The notes under the pieces were generated by a model. That model was not told where the DNA came from. It did no database searches and was given only the letters and a program-made list of their open reading frames with translations. Below are positions 34,858 through 43,955 of a stretch of DNA of 64,000 nt, in pieces. The translations under genes were made by a program, and so were the position numbers. The stretch is from Gemmobacter serpentinus (GTDB lineage: Bacteria > Pseudomonadota > Alphaproteobacteria > Rhodobacterales > Rhodobacteraceae): the NCBI RefSeq assembly GCF_008973825.1, contig NZ_WCHR01000034.1, positions 1 through 64,000 of the forward strand. The letters are read 5' to 3'. Positions within the stretch are counted from its first letter, which is position 1. Every line of letters begins with the position of its first letter.

Positions 34858-34884
34858 CCCCGATTTTTCGTCGAAAAATCGGGG
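34858..34884. terminator. Palindromic element/terminator after fabD (TTTTCGTCGAAAA family)
   Basis: A perfect inverted repeat of 13-bp arms around a single T, beginning 8 bases after the fabD stop. It shares its core with two copies between pyrC and pyrE. Confidence 0.85.
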
Positions 34885-35014
34885 CCAATAACCCGGGGCG
34901 CAAAAGGGATTTGGGGGGCTGTCTGCCCCTCCGGGGCCTGCGGCCTTCCACCCCCAAGGATATCTGAGACAAGAAGAAGGGCCCGAAGCGGCACCTTTCT
35001 GAAAGGGACAAACG

Positions 35015-35752
35015 ATGTTTGATCTGAATGGCAAGAACGCTTTGATCACCGGCGCCTCCGGCGGCATCGGCGGCGAGATCGCGCGGGCGCTGCACAAGGC
35101 CGGGGCCACCGTCACCCTGTCGGGCACGCGTCTGGCCCCGCTGGAGGCCTTGGCGGCCGAACTGGGTGACCGTGCCCATGTCGCGACCTGCGATCTGTCG
35201 GATGCGGCGTCTGTCGAGGCGCTGCCCAAGGCTGCGATCGAGAAGATGGGATCCATCGATGTGCTGGTGAACAATGCCGGCATCACCCGCGACAACCTGT
35301 TCATGAGGATGTCGGACGAGGAATGGCAGTCGGTGATCGACGTGAACCTGACCTCCACCTTCCGGCTGTGCCGGGGCGTCTTGCGCGGCATGATGAAGGC
35401 CCGCTGGGGCCGTATCGTCAATATCAGCTCGGTCGTGGGGGCCACCGGCAACCCGGGCCAGGGCAACTATGCCGCCTCAAAGGCGGGGATGGTCGGCATG
35501 TCCAAATCCCTCGCCGCCGAAGTGGCCAGCCGGGGAATCACCGTCAATTGCGTGGCACCCGGCTTCATCACCACCGCGATGACCGACAAGCTGAATGACG
35601 AACAGAAATCGCGCATTCTGACGCAGGTTCCGGCCGGGCGCATGGGCGAAGTGACCGAAATTGCGGCAGCCGTGCTCTATCTGGCCAGCCCGGAGGCAGG
35701 TTATGTCACCGGGACCACGCTGCATGTGAATGGCGGCATGGCGATGATCTGA
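35015..35752 (+). CDS. fabG: 3-oxoacyl-ACP reductase
   Basis: NADPH-dependent reduction of 3-oxoacyl-ACP in fatty-acid elongation. A 245-aa short-chain dehydrogenase with cofactor motif TGASGGIG (12-19), NNAG at 87-90 and catalytic Ser139, Tyr152 and Lys156 (NISSVVG, YAASK). The C-terminal [15 protein letters not shown] is typical of FabG. AAAGGGAC lies before the ATG. It is 164 bases after fabD and 187 bases before acpP. Confidence 0.96.
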   Translation: MFDLNGKNALITGASGGIGGEIARALHKAGATVTLSGTRLAPLEALAAELGDRAHVATCDLSDAASVEALPKAAIEKMGSIDVLVNNAGITRDNLFMRMSDEEWQSVIDVNLTSTFRLCRGVLRGMMKARWGRIVNISSVVGATGNPGQGNYAASKAGMVGMSKSLAAEVASRGITVNCVAPGFITTAMTDKLNDEQKSRILTQVPAGRMGEVTEIAAAVLYLASPEAGYVTGTTLHVNGGMAMI

Positions 35753-35939
35753 TCTGTCGCGGCTGGCCTGCGGGAAAGGGTTTGCCAAGGCCCTGCCCGC
35801 TTGCTATAGCCGCGAACGGAACCACCCGGCCCCGAAAGGGTTTGGGCCCTGCTTCATGCAGGGACTAATCGCCAAGGGGCAAAGCCCCGCGGCAGGGACA
35901 CCAGACCGGGGAGATCCCCGTAACGATGAGGAAGTGACA

Positions 35940-36173
35940 ATGAGCGACATCGCAGATCGCGTGAAAAAGATCGTCGTCGAGCATCTCGGCGTCGAAGAAG
36001 ACAAGGTGACCGAGACCGCCTCGTTCATCGACGATCTGGGCGCTGACAGCCTCGACACCGTCGAGCTGGTCATGGCTTTCGAAGAAGAATTCGGCATCGA
36101 GATCCCGGATGACGCTGCCGAAACCATCCAGACCTTCGGCGATGCCGTCAAATTCATCTCGGGCGCTGTGTGA
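35940..36173 (+). CDS. acpP: Acyl carrier protein
   Basis: Carries growing acyl chains on phosphopantetheine. The 77-aa acidic four-helix protein has the attachment Ser37 in [18 protein letters not shown]. The start at 35940 is preceded by GAGGAAG; a longer in-frame ORF upstream is leader DNA. A strong terminator follows 47 bases later. The usual downstream partner fabF is absent here and lies at 29388. Confidence 0.97.
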   Translation: MSDIADRVKKIVVEHLGVEEDKVTETASFIDDLGADSLDTVELVMAFEEEFGIEIPDDAAETIQTFGDAVKFISGAV

Positions 36174-36220
36174 TCCCACACGGGCAGAGTTCCGTGTGAT
36201 CTGACACGGACAGAATAAGC

Positions 36221-36249
36221 AAAAGGGCCCCGCGATGCGGGGCCCTTTT
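36221..36249. terminator. Strong terminator after acpP
   Basis: A 13-bp perfect stem (AAAAGGGCCCCGC and its complement) with a 3-base loop and a T run. It lies between convergent acpP and the VOC-family gene. Confidence 0.92.
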
Positions 36250-36309
36250 GCCATGGTCGGTTCGGGTATCGGCGGCCCTGCGATCTGAACGCCCGCTTTC
36301 GGCGAAAGG

Positions 36310-36354
36310 GGCAGCCGTCGCGAGGGCAGCCGTCACGGGGCCAGCCGTCACGGG
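36310..36354. repeat. 15-bp tandem repeat, three copies
   Basis: Three head-to-tail units of the type GGCAGCCGTCACGGG with one or two differences. A fourth, decayed unit (GGAGCCGTCACCGCG) lies near 36370, at the end of the VOC gene. Confidence 0.85.
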
Positions 36355-36376
36355 GGAACCCGGCATCGCGGAGCCG

Positions 36377-36790
36377 TCACCGCGGCGGGGATCGCCGCCC
36401 CAGATCGGTGACAAATCGCAACAGATAGCCATCAGGATCGGCGATGATGAACTGGCGGTTGCCGGTTTGCTGATCCCCCACCCCATACCAGCGATCCTCA
36501 AGCGGCAGATGCAGCGCATGGCCCGCAGCCAGCAAGGTTGCGGCCAAGGCCGCAGCATCCTCCACCTTGATCGACAGGTTCACGCCACGCCCGAAAGGAT
36601 GGGCAAAGCCCTGATCGAAATCGCGCCCGAGGCCCAGCTGGTCGATCATCAGTTCCGCCCCATTCAGATCGAGATAGGAGAACCCCTCCTCGGGCCGATC
36701 ATAGCGGGCGGCGAATCCCAGAAGATCGACATAGAAGGCGCGCGAGCGCGCCCAATCCGTCACCGCAAGTTCCGGCACCAGAGCCGCCAT
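36377..36790 (-). CDS. VOC-family (glyoxalase/bleomycin resistance-like) protein
   Basis: A 137-aa single protein with the paired beta-alpha-beta-beta-beta VOC fold. Visible are VPELAVTDWARSRAFYVDLLGF at the N terminus, GAELMIDQLG in the first half, and FIIADPDGYLLRFVTDLG at the C terminus. Metal or drug ligands cannot be assigned with certainty. The HPFGRGVNLSIKV and WYGVGDQQTGNRQF segments resemble bleomycin-binding members, but the fold also serves dioxygenases and isomerases. It is monocistronic on the minus strand. The C terminus runs into a short tandem repeat and may be freshly altered. Confidence 0.8.
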   Translation of the reverse strand: MAALVPELAVTDWARSRAFYVDLLGFAARYDRPEEGFSYLDLNGAELMIDQLGLGRDFDQGFAHPFGRGVNLSIKVEDAAALAATLLAAGHALHLPLEDRWYGVGDQQTGNRQFIIADPDGYLLRFVTDLGRRSPPR

Positions 36791-36810
36791 GTGATCCCCC
36801 CTAAATGCAA

Positions 36811-36837
36811 ATGCCGGGGACCCTTGGCCCCCGGCAT
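36811..36837. terminator. Hairpin terminator after the periplasmic yceI gene
   Basis: A 9-bp perfect stem (ATGCCGGGG / CCCCGGCAT) with a 9-base loop, about 75 bases downstream of the minus-strand yceI stop. Confidence 0.7.
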
Positions 36838-36911
36838 CACTCTTTCCGATTCCCGGCCCCGGGCATACCCCCCGGATCTGCTCCCGGAACTGCCGGTCGG
36901 AGCTTCTCCGA

Positions 36912-37487
36912 TCACTCGGCCTTTACGGCCTCGATCGAGATCTGGATCGTCACGTCATCGCCGACATAGGGGGCGAACATGCCCAGATTGTAGTCGCTGC
37001 GCTTGATGACGGTTTCGCCATTGAAGCCGAGCCACGGCTTCTTCTCCATCGGGTGCTCCATCGCCTGATTGAGCGTCGCATCAATCACGACCGACTTGGT
37101 CACACCGTTCAGGGTCAGATCGCCTGTGATCTTGCCGGTCTTCTCGCCGGTCACTTCGATGCCGGTCGACTTGAAGGTGACGGTCTTGTCCTCTGACGCC
37201 CCCAGGAAATCGGGGCTCATGAAGTGGTCAAAGCGCGCCTGCCAGCCGGTCAGCATGGTGCTCACCGGGAAGGCAACCTCGACCGAGGATTCCGCCGGGG
37301 CTTCGGCATCAAAATTGATCGTGCCGTCAAAGCCCGAGAACATGCCATAGGTGGTCGAGAAGCCCAGATGGCTGTAGTGGAACAGGATCTGGCTATGGCT
37401 CGGATCCAGCTTGTAGGCTTCCGGGGCGGCAAATGCGGGGGCGGCGATCAGGGCCGCGACAAGCGAAAGGGGGGCAAGACGGATCAA
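36912..37487 (-). CDS. Periplasmic YceI-family polyisoprenoid-binding protein
   Basis: A 191-aa exported lipocalin-like protein. A signal peptide (MIRLAPLSLVAALIAAPAFA) is followed by the YceI fold: KLDPSHSQILFHYSHLGFST, FPVSTMLTGW, FLGASEDKTVTFKST and DLTLNGVTKSV. Family members bind isoprenoid chains such as ubiquinone; the exact ligand here is unknown. I place the start at a TTG with AGGAG six bases upstream. An earlier in-frame TTG at 37508 would add seven residues that include the ribosome site. Confidence 0.88.
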   Translation of the reverse strand: MIRLAPLSLVAALIAAPAFAAPEAYKLDPSHSQILFHYSHLGFSTTYGMFSGFDGTINFDAEAPAESSVEVAFPVSTMLTGWQARFDHFMSPDFLGASEDKTVTFKSTGIEVTGEKTGKITGDLTLNGVTKSVVIDATLNQAMEHPMEKKPWLGFNGETVIKRSDYNLGMFAPYVGDDVTIQISIEAVKAE

Positions 37488-37646
37488 GGGAAACTCCTGA
37501 AGGGTCAAAGGTTTGGCAAGCGTGCTTGCTGCAGGTGCAAAATGCCCTGCCCCCTTTCACGGCTCAATCCGACATGTTCCCACAAGTTCTGTGCGCCCCC
37601 GCACATCACGTTGCTGCCAGCCCCCTTCCGCCTGGCACATCTGGCT

Positions 37647-39893
37647 CTAGCCCGAGGAATTTTCCATGTCTGCCATGGACTTGCGGATGAAGCGATTGCT
37701 GCCCCGCGTCAGCACCCAGCGGCCAATACGCTGCGCAAGTGCCGGTCGCCCGCGCGCCAATGCACGTTTGAACAATTCCTTCTGATAGCGCGAAAAGGTC
37801 TTTCGCGCCCGCAGCAGGCGGTAGAACTCTGCCTCGGTCAGCGTGCCGTTCAGCGCATCCACCGTGATGGTGGACAAGATACCCATCTGTTGCAGGCTGG
37901 AGCCCAGCCGATGCCCCATCAGCGGCGCGCGCAGCTTCAGCACATTGTCATTCTGGCAGCGCGCGACATGGCCCGCATCCAGCGGCTCATAGGGATCATA
38001 GAGCAGGATCACCTTGCCCGCCGCCTTCGATACCTCGGCCGCATCGCCATAGGGGCCGCTGAAATCGCTGTCCCAGGCGGTCTGATAGCGGGTTTCCCAA
38101 GGCACAAGGGTCTTGTCCAGCGTGGTTTGCGGGCTGATCGCCACCACATCCGCGCCGGGACAGGCGGGCGAAAACGCCATCGCCGCATACCCGCCCATCG
38201 AGGCGCCGTAGAACACCACGCGCTTGTAGCGGTCGAAGAAATCCGAAGTCGCCAGATCATCGAACTGGTCCCAGACCCATGGGTCACGATACCAGGTCCA
38301 GCCATTGGCCATCACCCCCAGCATGTCCCAGCCCTGTTTCTCGATGAAGCCATAGCCCCAAGGGCGCCGCTCTTCGCGCTTGGTCATCGCGATATCGAGA
38401 TTGTCGAAGGTCACGACCAGCGTGTCCGAGCCGCGCGGCACATAGAGGAAGGAATGCATCGGATTGTCGCGCACCCAGCCATCTGGCCCCGCCAGCATCA
38501 CCGCAAGTTCCGACCAGTCGATCGGCTCGGCGGCCTCGGTTGCGCGTTCCATCGCGGCGGAGGCGGCCTCAGCCGTTGGCCGGAACAGCGCACGGGTGAT
38601 CGGCACGCCGTCCAATGTGCGCGACGACAATGTCTCGCAGGCCCCATATTTGTTCAGGAAGGGATAGGCCCCCGATCCTTTGCGGATATCCAGGAACATC
38701 CGCGTGCCTTCGCGCAGACAGCGCTCCAGGACCGGCGTGAGATGCGCAATCTTGCTGACATCACCAAAGCCCGACAGGTTCGCGATCACGTCACAGCCGG
38801 TCAGCTGTCCGGGGCTGGCAATGTGATGGATGCGGTCTTCCTCGACCCCGTTTTCCATCAGGAAGGCGCGGTAAGGCTCCACCCAACGCGAGGGTTTGCT
38901 CGCCCAGTTGCCGCGCCCGTCCATGTCGATCAGCTGCACCTCGCAGCCGGTTTGCAGCGCGACAGTCAAGACCAGCCCCTGCGCATTGCCCCCCAGATCG
39001 GCCAGAACCTTCACCGGCGCGTCGCCAATATGATCCAGCAACATCGCCTCGAACTGGTTGCGCCCGCGCCCGCGGATCGGGGTCGCCCCGGCCAGGATGC
39101 CATGTTCGCGGCAGGCCCGGTCGAACCAGCTGCCCGGCGGCGGCAGACCGTTGTGACGAATGCCGATCTCGCGCTTGTTCGAGGCCCAGACATGCAAGGC
39201 GGTGGTGTCTTTCGTGACCGCCATATCCACCACACCCGCCTTGCGCAGAAACTGCATCCGGTTCGGGAAGGTCACCGGGTAAAAGGCCGCCAGCGGCTGC
39301 ACCTTGTCCATCAACCCGAACTGGCGGACGAAATGGGTGATCAGCAAGGGCCCCCAGACACCCCAGGGCTGCTGACTGACATGAATGGGCGTGCCCGCAT
39401 CGCGCGCGGCCTCCAGCTCTTCCACCTGTTCGGGCTTGAGGAAGGGCGGGATCACGAAAGGATCGGAGGTGAAATCGATCAGCGCCGCCAGAACCTCGCT
39501 CTCGGCGGGCAGACCCAGCACGGCATTATTGACCCTGCCCCGGCCCGGCAGTTCGAACCCCATCACATAATCGCTGTCATAATCCATCACCCGCTGGCAA
39601 TAGACATCGGTATCGACCCAGATCATGCCGGGACAGGCCCGGATCATATGCAGGCGGAACAGATCAGCAAACAGCGCATAGCTGTCTTTCTGTTCGTATT
39701 TCAGGAAGTTGTCGGTATCGATGATCTCGCGCCCGTTGCGCAGGATCACGCCTTCGGGCACGTTTGGCACATCGTCATAATGGAAGAGCGTGATCTTCTG
39801 TCCCTTGTCGACAAAGGATTTCAGACAAAGCTGTTCCATCCAGCTCAGCGCGCCGCCGATCCAAAGGGTGCCCACCTCGCGCTGTCGTGCCAT
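37647..39893 (-). CDS. Three-domain protein: glycosyltransferase, methyltransferase-like, alpha/beta-hydrolase-like
   Basis: A 748-aa protein with three apparent parts. Residues about 1-255 look like a DXD-type glycosyltransferase (GALSWMEQLCLKSFVDKG, WVDTDVYCQ with D94 and D96), reminiscent of families with a sugar-binding DXD region. About 290-440 resembles a SAM-dependent methyltransferase (VLADLGGNAQG, then VQLIDMDG). About 480-700 is an alpha/beta-hydrolase-like domain with elbow FYGASMGGYAAM (S565), an acidic residue in LLYDPYEPLD (D633 or D639) and H661 in LMGHRLG. The C-terminal domain is homologous to the protein at 43956-44903. It has no signal peptide and is divergent from a glycosyltransferase gene. 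ATGs at 39893 and 39905 are both possible starts; GGGCGAG favours 39893. The biological role is unknown, perhaps surface glycan assembly. Confidence 0.8.
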   Translation of the reverse strand: MARQREVGTLWIGGALSWMEQLCLKSFVDKGQKITLFHYDDVPNVPEGVILRNGREIIDTDNFLKYEQKDSYALFADLFRLHMIRACPGMIWVDTDVYCQRVMDYDSDYVMGFELPGRGRVNNAVLGLPAESEVLAALIDFTSDPFVIPPFLKPEQVEELEAARDAGTPIHVSQQPWGVWGPLLITHFVRQFGLMDKVQPLAAFYPVTFPNRMQFLRKAGVVDMAVTKDTTALHVWASNKREIGIRHNGLPPPGSWFDRACREHGILAGATPIRGRGRNQFEAMLLDHIGDAPVKVLADLGGNAQGLVLTVALQTGCEVQLIDMDGRGNWASKPSRWVEPYRAFLMENGVEEDRIHHIASPGQLTGCDVIANLSGFGDVSKIAHLTPVLERCLREGTRMFLDIRKGSGAYPFLNKYGACETLSSRTLDGVPITRALFRPTAEAASAAMERATEAAEPIDWSELAVMLAGPDGWVRDNPMHSFLYVPRGSDTLVVTFDNLDIAMTKREERRPWGYGFIEKQGWDMLGVMANGWTWYRDPWVWDQFDDLATSDFFDRYKRVVFYGASMGGYAAMAFSPACPGADVVAISPQTTLDKTLVPWETRYQTAWDSDFSGPYGDAAEVSKAAGKVILLYDPYEPLDAGHVARCQNDNVLKLRAPLMGHRLGSSLQQMGILSTITVDALNGTLTEAEFYRLLRARKTFSRYQKELFKRALARGRPALAQRIGRWVLTRGSNRFIRKSMADMENSSG

Positions 39894-40170
39894 TTTCTCG
39901 CCCATCACTGCCAACGGGCTGCCGCACCCGCCTTGTTACCGTCCGATTGCTTCGGATTTCGAAACATTCTGGCGAAGAAAGCCTGACTTGCCAATGTGAA
40001 TGCAGCGAAAACCCGATCCAATTGCCTGGAATGGGGTGAAATGATGCGACAAATACACAGAAACTCGATTGCATTCAGACCTTTGCCGCATTGTTGCCAT
40101 TGTGATAACGATACCCCTAGGCCAAGAGACCAGTGTGTCGGGTATCAGTTCACGTCAGCCAGAGGCGGCC

Positions 40171-42504
40171 ATGCCGGAAGATCGAAAATCTGCGAAGCAG
40201 CGCCAAAATGGCGCGGCACCCGCCGTCGCGACGGAGGCGCGCGTCTTGCTGCGTGTCCTTGGCGGGTGCCAGCTTGATCTGCCGGGCCTGCCACGGTTGC
40301 TGGATGCCGTGCGCCATGGGGACCGGCTTTATGCCTGTTTCGGCAATGGCAGCGATGCGGCTGCCTTGGCTCCCGATGGCGGGCCGGGATGCGCGGTGCC
40401 ACAGGAATTGCGCGCGGTCTCGGGCTCTTTGCTGGCGATCGCCCGCCTGACGGATGCAGCCGCCCCGGCCCGGCTGGCCCTGACGGGTGGCACGGTGTTG
40501 GATCTTGAGGCACCGCAGGCCGAGACCGACCTGTTTCGCGGCCTGAACACCATTCTTGCCTTCCGTCATGCCGAGACACCCGCGCAGCTTGCCGAAGGTC
40601 TGCGCTATCACTGGCGCCATCATGGACTTCAGGCGGCGCTGATCGTCAGCCGCGCGGATGAAGATCTGACGGAATTTGCCGCAGCCCTCTCGCATCGGCT
40701 GACCGGCACCGGGCTGACTGTCGTGCTGCTGCGCAGCCCTTTGCCGCTTGGCCAGGCCGATGCAGGCCCATTGACCCATCCCTTCCTTGCCCCCGATGCG
40801 CCGGGCAAGGACCGAATGGAACAGCCCGCGCCCGATCCCTGGCTCAGCCCGCTGGCCGAAGGCCTGATCCACGAGGCGCTGAAATGGCGCTTTCTGTCCG
40901 AGGCGCGTGCGGTGCTGACGCTCGATGCCTGCGATATCCTCGCACCAAGGGCCGAGGGCGCGCCGTCAGCCTTTGATCTTTGCGTGCAGGCCGAACAGGG
41001 CACGATCCTGCTGGTCGGGCATCGCATCTATCCCTGGCGCGTCCGCCCCGACCACGAGGCCCTGTTCGGCGATCACATCTGCCGCCAGTTCGACCATCGG
41101 CGCGGCATCGCCCGCTGGGGCGTAGCCCCCGGCAAGGCCGGGCTGGAAAACACCTGGCGATTGGTGCGCATATCCTATGCACGGCCCGATACCACCGGCA
41201 CCGCGCATTTCTACCGCGCCATGGCGCTGCTTGTGCCCGGTCGCAATGCGGGCGATCTTGCCCCCAAATCGGCACTGATCGAAGACCCTTCGCTGATCGC
41301 GCTGTCGCAGGATGTCTTCAACCACCGCCCCGTGCGCGCCCCCGTCTCGCGCAAGCGGCAGGCCCCGACACCCGCAATCGACGCCGGGCGCACGGCCATC
41401 GTGACGACGATGAAGAATGAGGGCCCCTTCATTCTGGAATGGCTGGCCTATCACCGCGCCATCGGAGTCGATGATTTCCTCGTCTATACAAACGATTGCA
41501 CCGATGGCACCGACACGATGCTGGAACTGTTGACCCGCAAGGGCATCGTTCAGCACCGGATCAACCCCTATGTGCCGGGCGGCGCGTTGAAGCCGCAACA
41601 TGCCGCGCTTCAGGCCGCTGAATCCGAGCCCGTCATGCAGAATTGCGGCTGGGGCATCTGCATGGATGTCGATGAATTCATCGATATCAAGATCGGCGAC
41701 GGCACCCTGAAGGCCCTCTATGAGCGGATGGGCGAGGCAAATATGATCTCGCTGACCTGGCGGCTGTTCGGCAATGCAGAGGTGCATGGCTATGAAGACC
41801 GCTTCATCATCGACCAGTTCACCCGCTGCGCGCCGGAGCTGATCCGCAAGCCGCATCAGGCCTGGGGCTTCAAGACCCTGTTCCGCAACATCGACATCTA
41901 CAAGAAGCTGGGGGTCCACCGCCCCAAGGGCTTGCGTCCCGACCTGTGGGATCAGGTGCGCTGGTTGAACGGATCGGGTCGCCCGATGCCGAAAGAGGCC
42001 TATCGCAATGCCTGGCGTTCCACCGCCGACACCTATGGCTATGACTGGGTGCAGCTGAACCACTATGCGGTGCGCAGCGCCGAAAGTTTCCTGGTAAAGC
42101 GCGACCGTGGCCGGGTGAACCATGTCGATCGCGATCAGGGGCTGAACTACTGGTTCCGCATGAACCACAATATCGAAGCCGATGCCTCGATCCGCCGGAT
42201 GATTCCCGCAGCCAGGGCCGAATTCGACCGGATGATGGCCGACCCCGAGATCCGTGCCGCCCACGAATATTCCGTGGCCTGTCACCGCGAAAAGATCACC
42301 GCTTTGATGCAAACCGAAAACTATCAGGCGTTTTTTGCCGAACTGACCGGCAATCGGATGGAAAAACTCTGCCGGATGCAGCACCATTTCGGCTCTGCCG
42401 TGTTTCTGGCGGGGCCGGGGGTTATCCCGACCGATCTGCATGAGCGTGACTTGCCCGAGAATTTCTTTTTCACCGTCGACCATGTCGGCGAAGCCGAGCA
42501 CTGA
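40171..42504 (+). CDS. Glycosyltransferase family 2-like protein with a large N-terminal domain
   Basis: A 777-aa protein in two parts. The first 400 residues match no family I recognise; they hold LRVLGGCQLDLPGLPRLL, an RGLNTILAFRH segment and LVGHRIYPWRVRPDHEALF. From about 408 the sequence is a glycosyltransferase of the Glyco_tranf_2_4/GT92-like type: TAIVTTMKNEGPFILEWLA, VYTNDCTDGT and the metal site CMDVDEF (D499, D501). A C-terminal part with NHYAVRSAESFLVKRDRGR follows. The second half is a paralogue of the next gene, 8 bases downstream. I took the ATG at 40171, after AGAGG. The open frame continues upstream with only TTG or GTG starts. Confidence 0.82.
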   Translation: MPEDRKSAKQRQNGAAPAVATEARVLLRVLGGCQLDLPGLPRLLDAVRHGDRLYACFGNGSDAAALAPDGGPGCAVPQELRAVSGSLLAIARLTDAAAPARLALTGGTVLDLEAPQAETDLFRGLNTILAFRHAETPAQLAEGLRYHWRHHGLQAALIVSRADEDLTEFAAALSHRLTGTGLTVVLLRSPLPLGQADAGPLTHPFLAPDAPGKDRMEQPAPDPWLSPLAEGLIHEALKWRFLSEARAVLTLDACDILAPRAEGAPSAFDLCVQAEQGTILLVGHRIYPWRVRPDHEALFGDHICRQFDHRRGIARWGVAPGKAGLENTWRLVRISYARPDTTGTAHFYRAMALLVPGRNAGDLAPKSALIEDPSLIALSQDVFNHRPVRAPVSRKRQAPTPAIDAGRTAIVTTMKNEGPFILEWLAYHRAIGVDDFLVYTNDCTDGTDTMLELLTRKGIVQHRINPYVPGGALKPQHAALQAAESEPVMQNCGWGICMDVDEFIDIKIGDGTLKALYERMGEANMISLTWRLFGNAEVHGYEDRFIIDQFTRCAPELIRKPHQAWGFKTLFRNIDIYKKLGVHRPKGLRPDLWDQVRWLNGSGRPMPKEAYRNAWRSTADTYGYDWVQLNHYAVRSAESFLVKRDRGRVNHVDRDQGLNYWFRMNHNIEADASIRRMIPAARAEFDRMMADPEIRAAHEYSVACHREKITALMQTENYQAFFAELTGNRMEKLCRMQHHFGSAVFLAGPGVIPTDLHERDLPENFFFTVDHVGEAEH

Positions 42505-42512
42505 AACAGTCC

Positions 42513-43580
42513 ATGTCCCAGACCTATACGATCCTGACGACGATGAAGAACGAGGGCGCCTTCCTGCTGGAATGGTTCGCCCATCACAAGGCGCTTGGCT
42601 TTGATGAATTTGTCATCTGCACCAATGATTGCGAGGATACGACCGCCGAAATCGTGAAACGGTTGCAGAAGATGGGCCTCGCCCGGCTGCATCTGACCAA
42701 TTACCGTCCCGGTCAGTCGATCCAGCGCCGGGCGCTGCGGCAGGGGATGCGCTATGACGAGGTGCAGAAGGCCGACTGGATCTTTGTCTGTGACGCGGAT
42801 GAATTTCTGGCCTCGCATATCGGTGATGGATCGGTGCGGGCGCTGACCGCCGCCGCCTCGCCCGGAACCGAGGCGATCTGCGTGCCTTGGCGCCGCTTTG
42901 GCACCAATGGCCAAAAGGATTACCGCGAAGGCCCGATCACAAGGCAGTTTGTCATGGCCAATGCGACGCGGGGCGCAAAGGCACGGCCATTTGTGTTCCC
43001 CAAGACGCTGTTTCGCGGCGATATCCTGCCGCATGTCGAACGTCTGGGCGTGCATGTGCCGCTGCCGCGCCCCGATCTGGGGCACGAATTGCGGATCGAG
43101 GTGCCCGGTGGCAAGCCGGTCTTGCCGCCGCCGCAGCGTCTGCTGGTGCAGGCCGATTACAGCGCGGCGCAGGTGAACCATTACCAGTTGCGCTCGATGG
43201 ACAGCTTTCTGGTGAAATCGGCGCGCGGCAAGGTGAACCATGTCAATGACAAGATGGATTACCGCTATTGGTCCTATAATGACGCCAATGAGGAACGCTG
43301 CGACCTGATCCGGCGCTATGACCCGGAGGTGGAACGCTGGATGACAGAGCTGCTCTCGGACCGGCGGCTGAACACCCTGCACGAGCGCGCGGTGCGCTGG
43401 CACAAGGCCAAGGTGGCCGAGCTTCATGCCGCCCCCGCATTCACCGAGATGATCGCCTTGATCGAGGCGCATCGTGCCCGCATGGCCAGCGATCCGGTCG
43501 AAGAGATCGGCTATGGCGGCGATCTGGATGTGCCGGAAACCGCTGAGCCCGAACTGGATGTGAAGATCACCGCCGCCTGA
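42513..43580 (+). CDS. Glycosyltransferase family 2-like protein
   Basis: A 355-aa predicted glycosyltransferase. The N-terminal ILTTMKNEGAFLLEWFAHH and ICTNDCEDTT match the family that includes PF13704-like enzymes. The DXD-type metal site is FVCDADEF (D94, D96), and NHYQLRSMDSFLVKSARGK in the second half parallels the previous protein. It is therefore a paralogue of residues 408-777 of the upstream gene and probably co-transcribed with it. No membrane segment is seen, so it acts in the cytoplasm. Donor and acceptor sugars are unknown. Confidence 0.85.
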   Translation: MSQTYTILTTMKNEGAFLLEWFAHHKALGFDEFVICTNDCEDTTAEIVKRLQKMGLARLHLTNYRPGQSIQRRALRQGMRYDEVQKADWIFVCDADEFLASHIGDGSVRALTAAASPGTEAICVPWRRFGTNGQKDYREGPITRQFVMANATRGAKARPFVFPKTLFRGDILPHVERLGVHVPLPRPDLGHELRIEVPGGKPVLPPPQRLLVQADYSAAQVNHYQLRSMDSFLVKSARGKVNHVNDKMDYRYWSYNDANEERCDLIRRYDPEVERWMTELLSDRRLNTLHERAVRWHKAKVAELHAAPAFTEMIALIEAHRARMASDPVEEIGYGGDLDVPETAEPELDVKITAA

Positions 43581-43955
43581 GGTGGCACCGGCCCGTGCGG
43601 CCACGCCTTGCCCCTTCGCGCCAGTCACAAGCCACAGGGCATCAAGCGTGTGTCGCGGGCCGCTTCTCGGCGCTGTCAGCCCGTTTCCGACAGGGCCATT
43701 CCTGGCCCCCATGCATGAGCCACCATGCAGAGGCCGCCGAATGGGCCGACGAATGGGCTGCCCCCCCCTCAGATCCGGCGTAGCCTGACACCTGTCACTT
43801 GACGCGGGAATCGGCGTGGCGCGGCAGGTTGACTTGCGAAACAATCACGCCCGATTGTTTCAGCCCTGCCCCGTCGCTGCCCCCTTGTCTGCCCGCTTTC
43901 GACACGCGAGATTGGCACTTCTTTTCATATGTTCGTTTGCCTGCCGGGAATCACG
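43581..43955. other. Intergenic region without a supported gene
   Basis: This 375-base region separates the glycosyltransferase gene from the hydrolase-like gene. Short open frames here have no ribosome site or recognisable product. I see no tRNA, repeat or clear terminator; a short ATGGGCCGACGAATGGGC duplication lies near 43741. It probably holds the promoter of the next gene. Confidence 0.5.

Noticed and set aside
43582-43788. Small open frames in the gap after the second glycosyltransferase gene
   Set aside because: Overlapping frames with no ribosome site and low-complexity translation; treated as non-coding.
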